From the NCBI GenBank assembly GCA_027482795.1, contig JAIXVS010000013.1, forward strand, positions 1 through 6,652: DNA of 6,652 nt, read 5' to 3'. The notes below the pieces were generated by a model that searched no databases, was not told where the DNA came from, and saw nothing but the letters and a program-made list of their open reading frames with translations. Source of the stretch: Rhodobacter sp. Lineage in GTDB: Bacteria > Pseudomonadota > Alphaproteobacteria > Rhodobacterales > Rhodobacteraceae. The stretch's first letter is position 1. Each line of letters begins with the position of its first letter. Shown here piece by piece: positions 5,124 to 6,652 of this stretch. The position numbers and the translations under genes were made by a program.

Positions 5124-6652
5124 ATGAATAACCTTCTGTCACTTATCACCTTTACCCCTGCGGTTGCGGCGATCATCCTTGCGCTGTTTTTGCGCGGCAA
5201 TGATGCGGCGGCCCAGCGCAACGCCAAGTATCTGGCGCTGCTGGCGACTTTGATCAGCTTTGCGGCATCGCTTTTGCTGCTGGTGGGGTTTGACCCTGCC
5301 AATACTGCGATGCAGTTTGTGGAAGAGGCCCCTTGGATTATGGGGCTAACCTATAAAATGGGCGTCGATGGCATTTCCTTGCCCTTCGTGCTGCTGACCA
5401 CCTTCCTAATGCCCATCACCATCTTGTCAACGTGGGCTGTGACCGACCGCGTGAAGGACTATATGATCGCCTTCCTGCTGCTGGAAACGATGATTTTGGG
5501 CGTGTTCTGCGCGCTGGATTTGGTGCTGTTCTACCTGTTCTTCGAGGCTGGGCTGATCCCGATGTTCCTGATCATCGGGATTTGGGGCGGGTTGAACCGC
5601 ATCTATGCGGCGTTTAAGTTTTTCCTTTATACCTTCCTTGGATCGGTGCTGATGCTGGTGGCCATGATCGGCATGTTCGTGATGGCGGGCACCACCGATA
5701 TTCCCACGCTGATGACATTCGACTTCCCCGCCGAGCCGATGACGGTTTTGGGCATCACCCTTGCAGGCGGGGTGCAAACCCTGCTGTTCCTTGCATTCTT
5801 CGCCAGCTTTGCGGTGAAAATGCCAATGTGGCCTGTGCATACATGGCTGCCCGATGCCCACGTTCAGGCCCCAACGGCGGGTTCGGTTTTGCTGGCCGCA
5901 GTTCTGCTGAAAATGGGCGGCTATGGGTTTTTGCGCTTTAGCCTGCCGATGTTTCCCGCAGGCGCGGCAGAGATGACGACGATTATTTTGTGGATGTCGG
6001 CCATTGCAATTGTCTACACCTCGCTGGTGGCGCTGGTGCAGACCGATATGAAAAAGCTGATCGCCTATTCATCGGTTGCGCATATGGGCTATGTCACCAT
6101 GGGGATTTTTGCCGCCAATCAACAGGGCGTTGATGGCGCTATTTTCCAAATGATCTCGCACGGTTTTATCTCGGGCGCGCTGTTTTTGTGCGTGGGGGTG
6201 ATTTATGACCGTATGCACACGCGCGACATTGACGCCTATGGCGGGCTTGTCAGCCGTATGCCTGCCTATGCGCTGGTGTTCATGTTCTTTACCATGGCCA
6301 ATGTCGGCCTGCCCGGCACATCGGGCTTTGTCGGTGAATTCCTAACCCTAATGGGCATTTTCCAAGTGAACACTTGGGTCGCCGTTGTGGCCACATCGGG
6401 CGTGATCCTGTCTGCCGCCTATGCGCTGTGGCTGTATCGCCGCGTCACCTTTGGCGCGCTTACCAAAGAGGCGTTGAAATCCATTACCGATATGTCGCGG
6501 CGCGAGCGGGCCATTTTCGCGCCCCTGATCATTATGACGCTGCTTTTGGGTGTCTACCCCGCCGCTGTGACCGATTTGATTGGCCCATCGGTTGCCGCCT
6601 TGGTGACCGATTACGCAGCCTCTGTGCCGCAACTGGCCGAAGCCGCCACGCA
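5124..6652 (+). CDS. nuoM: NADH-quinone oxidoreductase subunit M (NuoM), 3' end cut by window
   Basis: Middle antiporter-like channel of the complex I membrane arm (ND4/Nqo13 family). My translation from ATG 5124 is open to the window end, 509 codons plus two bases. Alphaproteobacterial NuoM is about 510-515 residues from memory, so only a few are missing. Channel residues are all present: E141 in FFEAGLIPMFLIIGIWGG, K232 in AVKMPMWPVHTWLPDAHVQA, K263 in LLKMGGYGFLRF and E405 in GFVGEFL, matching E. coli E144, K234, K265 and E407. The segment LVQTDMKKLIAYSSVAHMGY (about residues 308-327) is another family signature. The start lies 3 bases after the nuoL stop, with a G6 tract (5109-5114) in the last nuoL codons as a likely ribosome binding site. 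nuoN is expected just downstream, outside the window. Confidence 0.97.
   Translation, partial: MNNLLSLITFTPAVAAIILALFLRGNDAAAQRNAKYLALLATLISFAASLLLLVGFDPANTAMQFVEEAPWIMGLTYKMGVDGISLPFVLLTTFLMPITILSTWAVTDRVKDYMIAFLLLETMILGVFCALDLVLFYLFFEAGLIPMFLIIGIWGGLNRIYAAFKFFLYTFLGSVLMLVAMIGMFVMAGTTDIPTLMTFDFPAEPMTVLGITLAGGVQTLLFLAFFASFAVKMPMWPVHTWLPDAHVQAPTAGSVLLAAVLLKMGGYGFLRFSLPMFPAGAAEMTTIILWMSAIAIVYTSLVALVQTDMKKLIAYSSVAHMGYVTMGIFAANQQGVDGAIFQMISHGFISGALFLCVGVIYDRMHTRDIDAYGGLVSRMPAYALVFMFFTMANVGLPGTSGFVGEFLTLMGIFQVNTWVAVVATSGVILSAAYALWLYRRVTFGALTKEALKSITDMSRRERAIFAPLIIMTLLLGVYPAAVTDLIGPSVAALVTDYAASVPQLAEAAT

Noticed and set aside
1..6652. A new defence, mobile or biosynthetic system
   Set aside because: Every gene but two is a standard complex I subunit in standard order, and there is no transposase, integrase, tRNA, CRISPR or toxin-antitoxin signature. 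Only the two small accessory ORFs and the hairpin are unexplained.

Overview
The window is a stretch of a bacterial nuo operon, which encodes proton-pumping NADH:ubiquinone oxidoreductase (respiratory complex I). All genes are on the + strand. The order is nuoH (5' end cut off by the window), a small coiled-coil ORF, nuoI, a carboxymuconolactone-decarboxylase-like ORF, nuoJ, nuoK, nuoL and nuoM (last few codons cut off). The GC-rich coding sequence, the protein sequences and the extra reading frames between nuo genes point to an alphaproteobacterium, most likely of the Rhodobacter/Paracoccus/Roseobacter group (Rhodobacterales). The genus cannot be told from this sequence alone.

Layout. 1-885 is NuoH, the membrane subunit at the quinone site. 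885/888-1115 is an acidic, helical 75-76 residue protein with no recognised function. 1117-1626 is NuoI, with two complete 4Fe-4S cluster motifs. 1630-2034 is an AhpD/CMD-fold protein without the CxxC redox pair. 2031-2645 is NuoJ, overlapping the previous gene by 4 bases. 2646-2714 is the only real intergenic gap; it holds a GTAG-headed REP-like hairpin, a second short hairpin and the nuoK ribosome binding site. 2715-3020 is NuoK, 3024-5120 is NuoL and 5124-6652 is NuoM.

How they work together. NuoI carries electrons through two 4Fe-4S clusters toward the quinone site, formed partly by NuoH. NuoJ and NuoK link that site to the antiporter-like proton channels NuoM and NuoL, and the key channel residues are intact in K, L and M. 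Apart from the one 69-base gap, genes are separated by 1-3 bases or overlap, as expected of one translationally coupled transcript.

The core genes are ordinary. What deserves a second look is the accessory material: the two non-Nuo ORFs within the operon, the REP-like hairpin between nuoJ and nuoK, and a His/Glu-rich insertion with an 18-base tandem repeat in NuoL. I saw no RNA gene, CRISPR array, transposase or attachment site, and no non-coding stretch above 70 bases.
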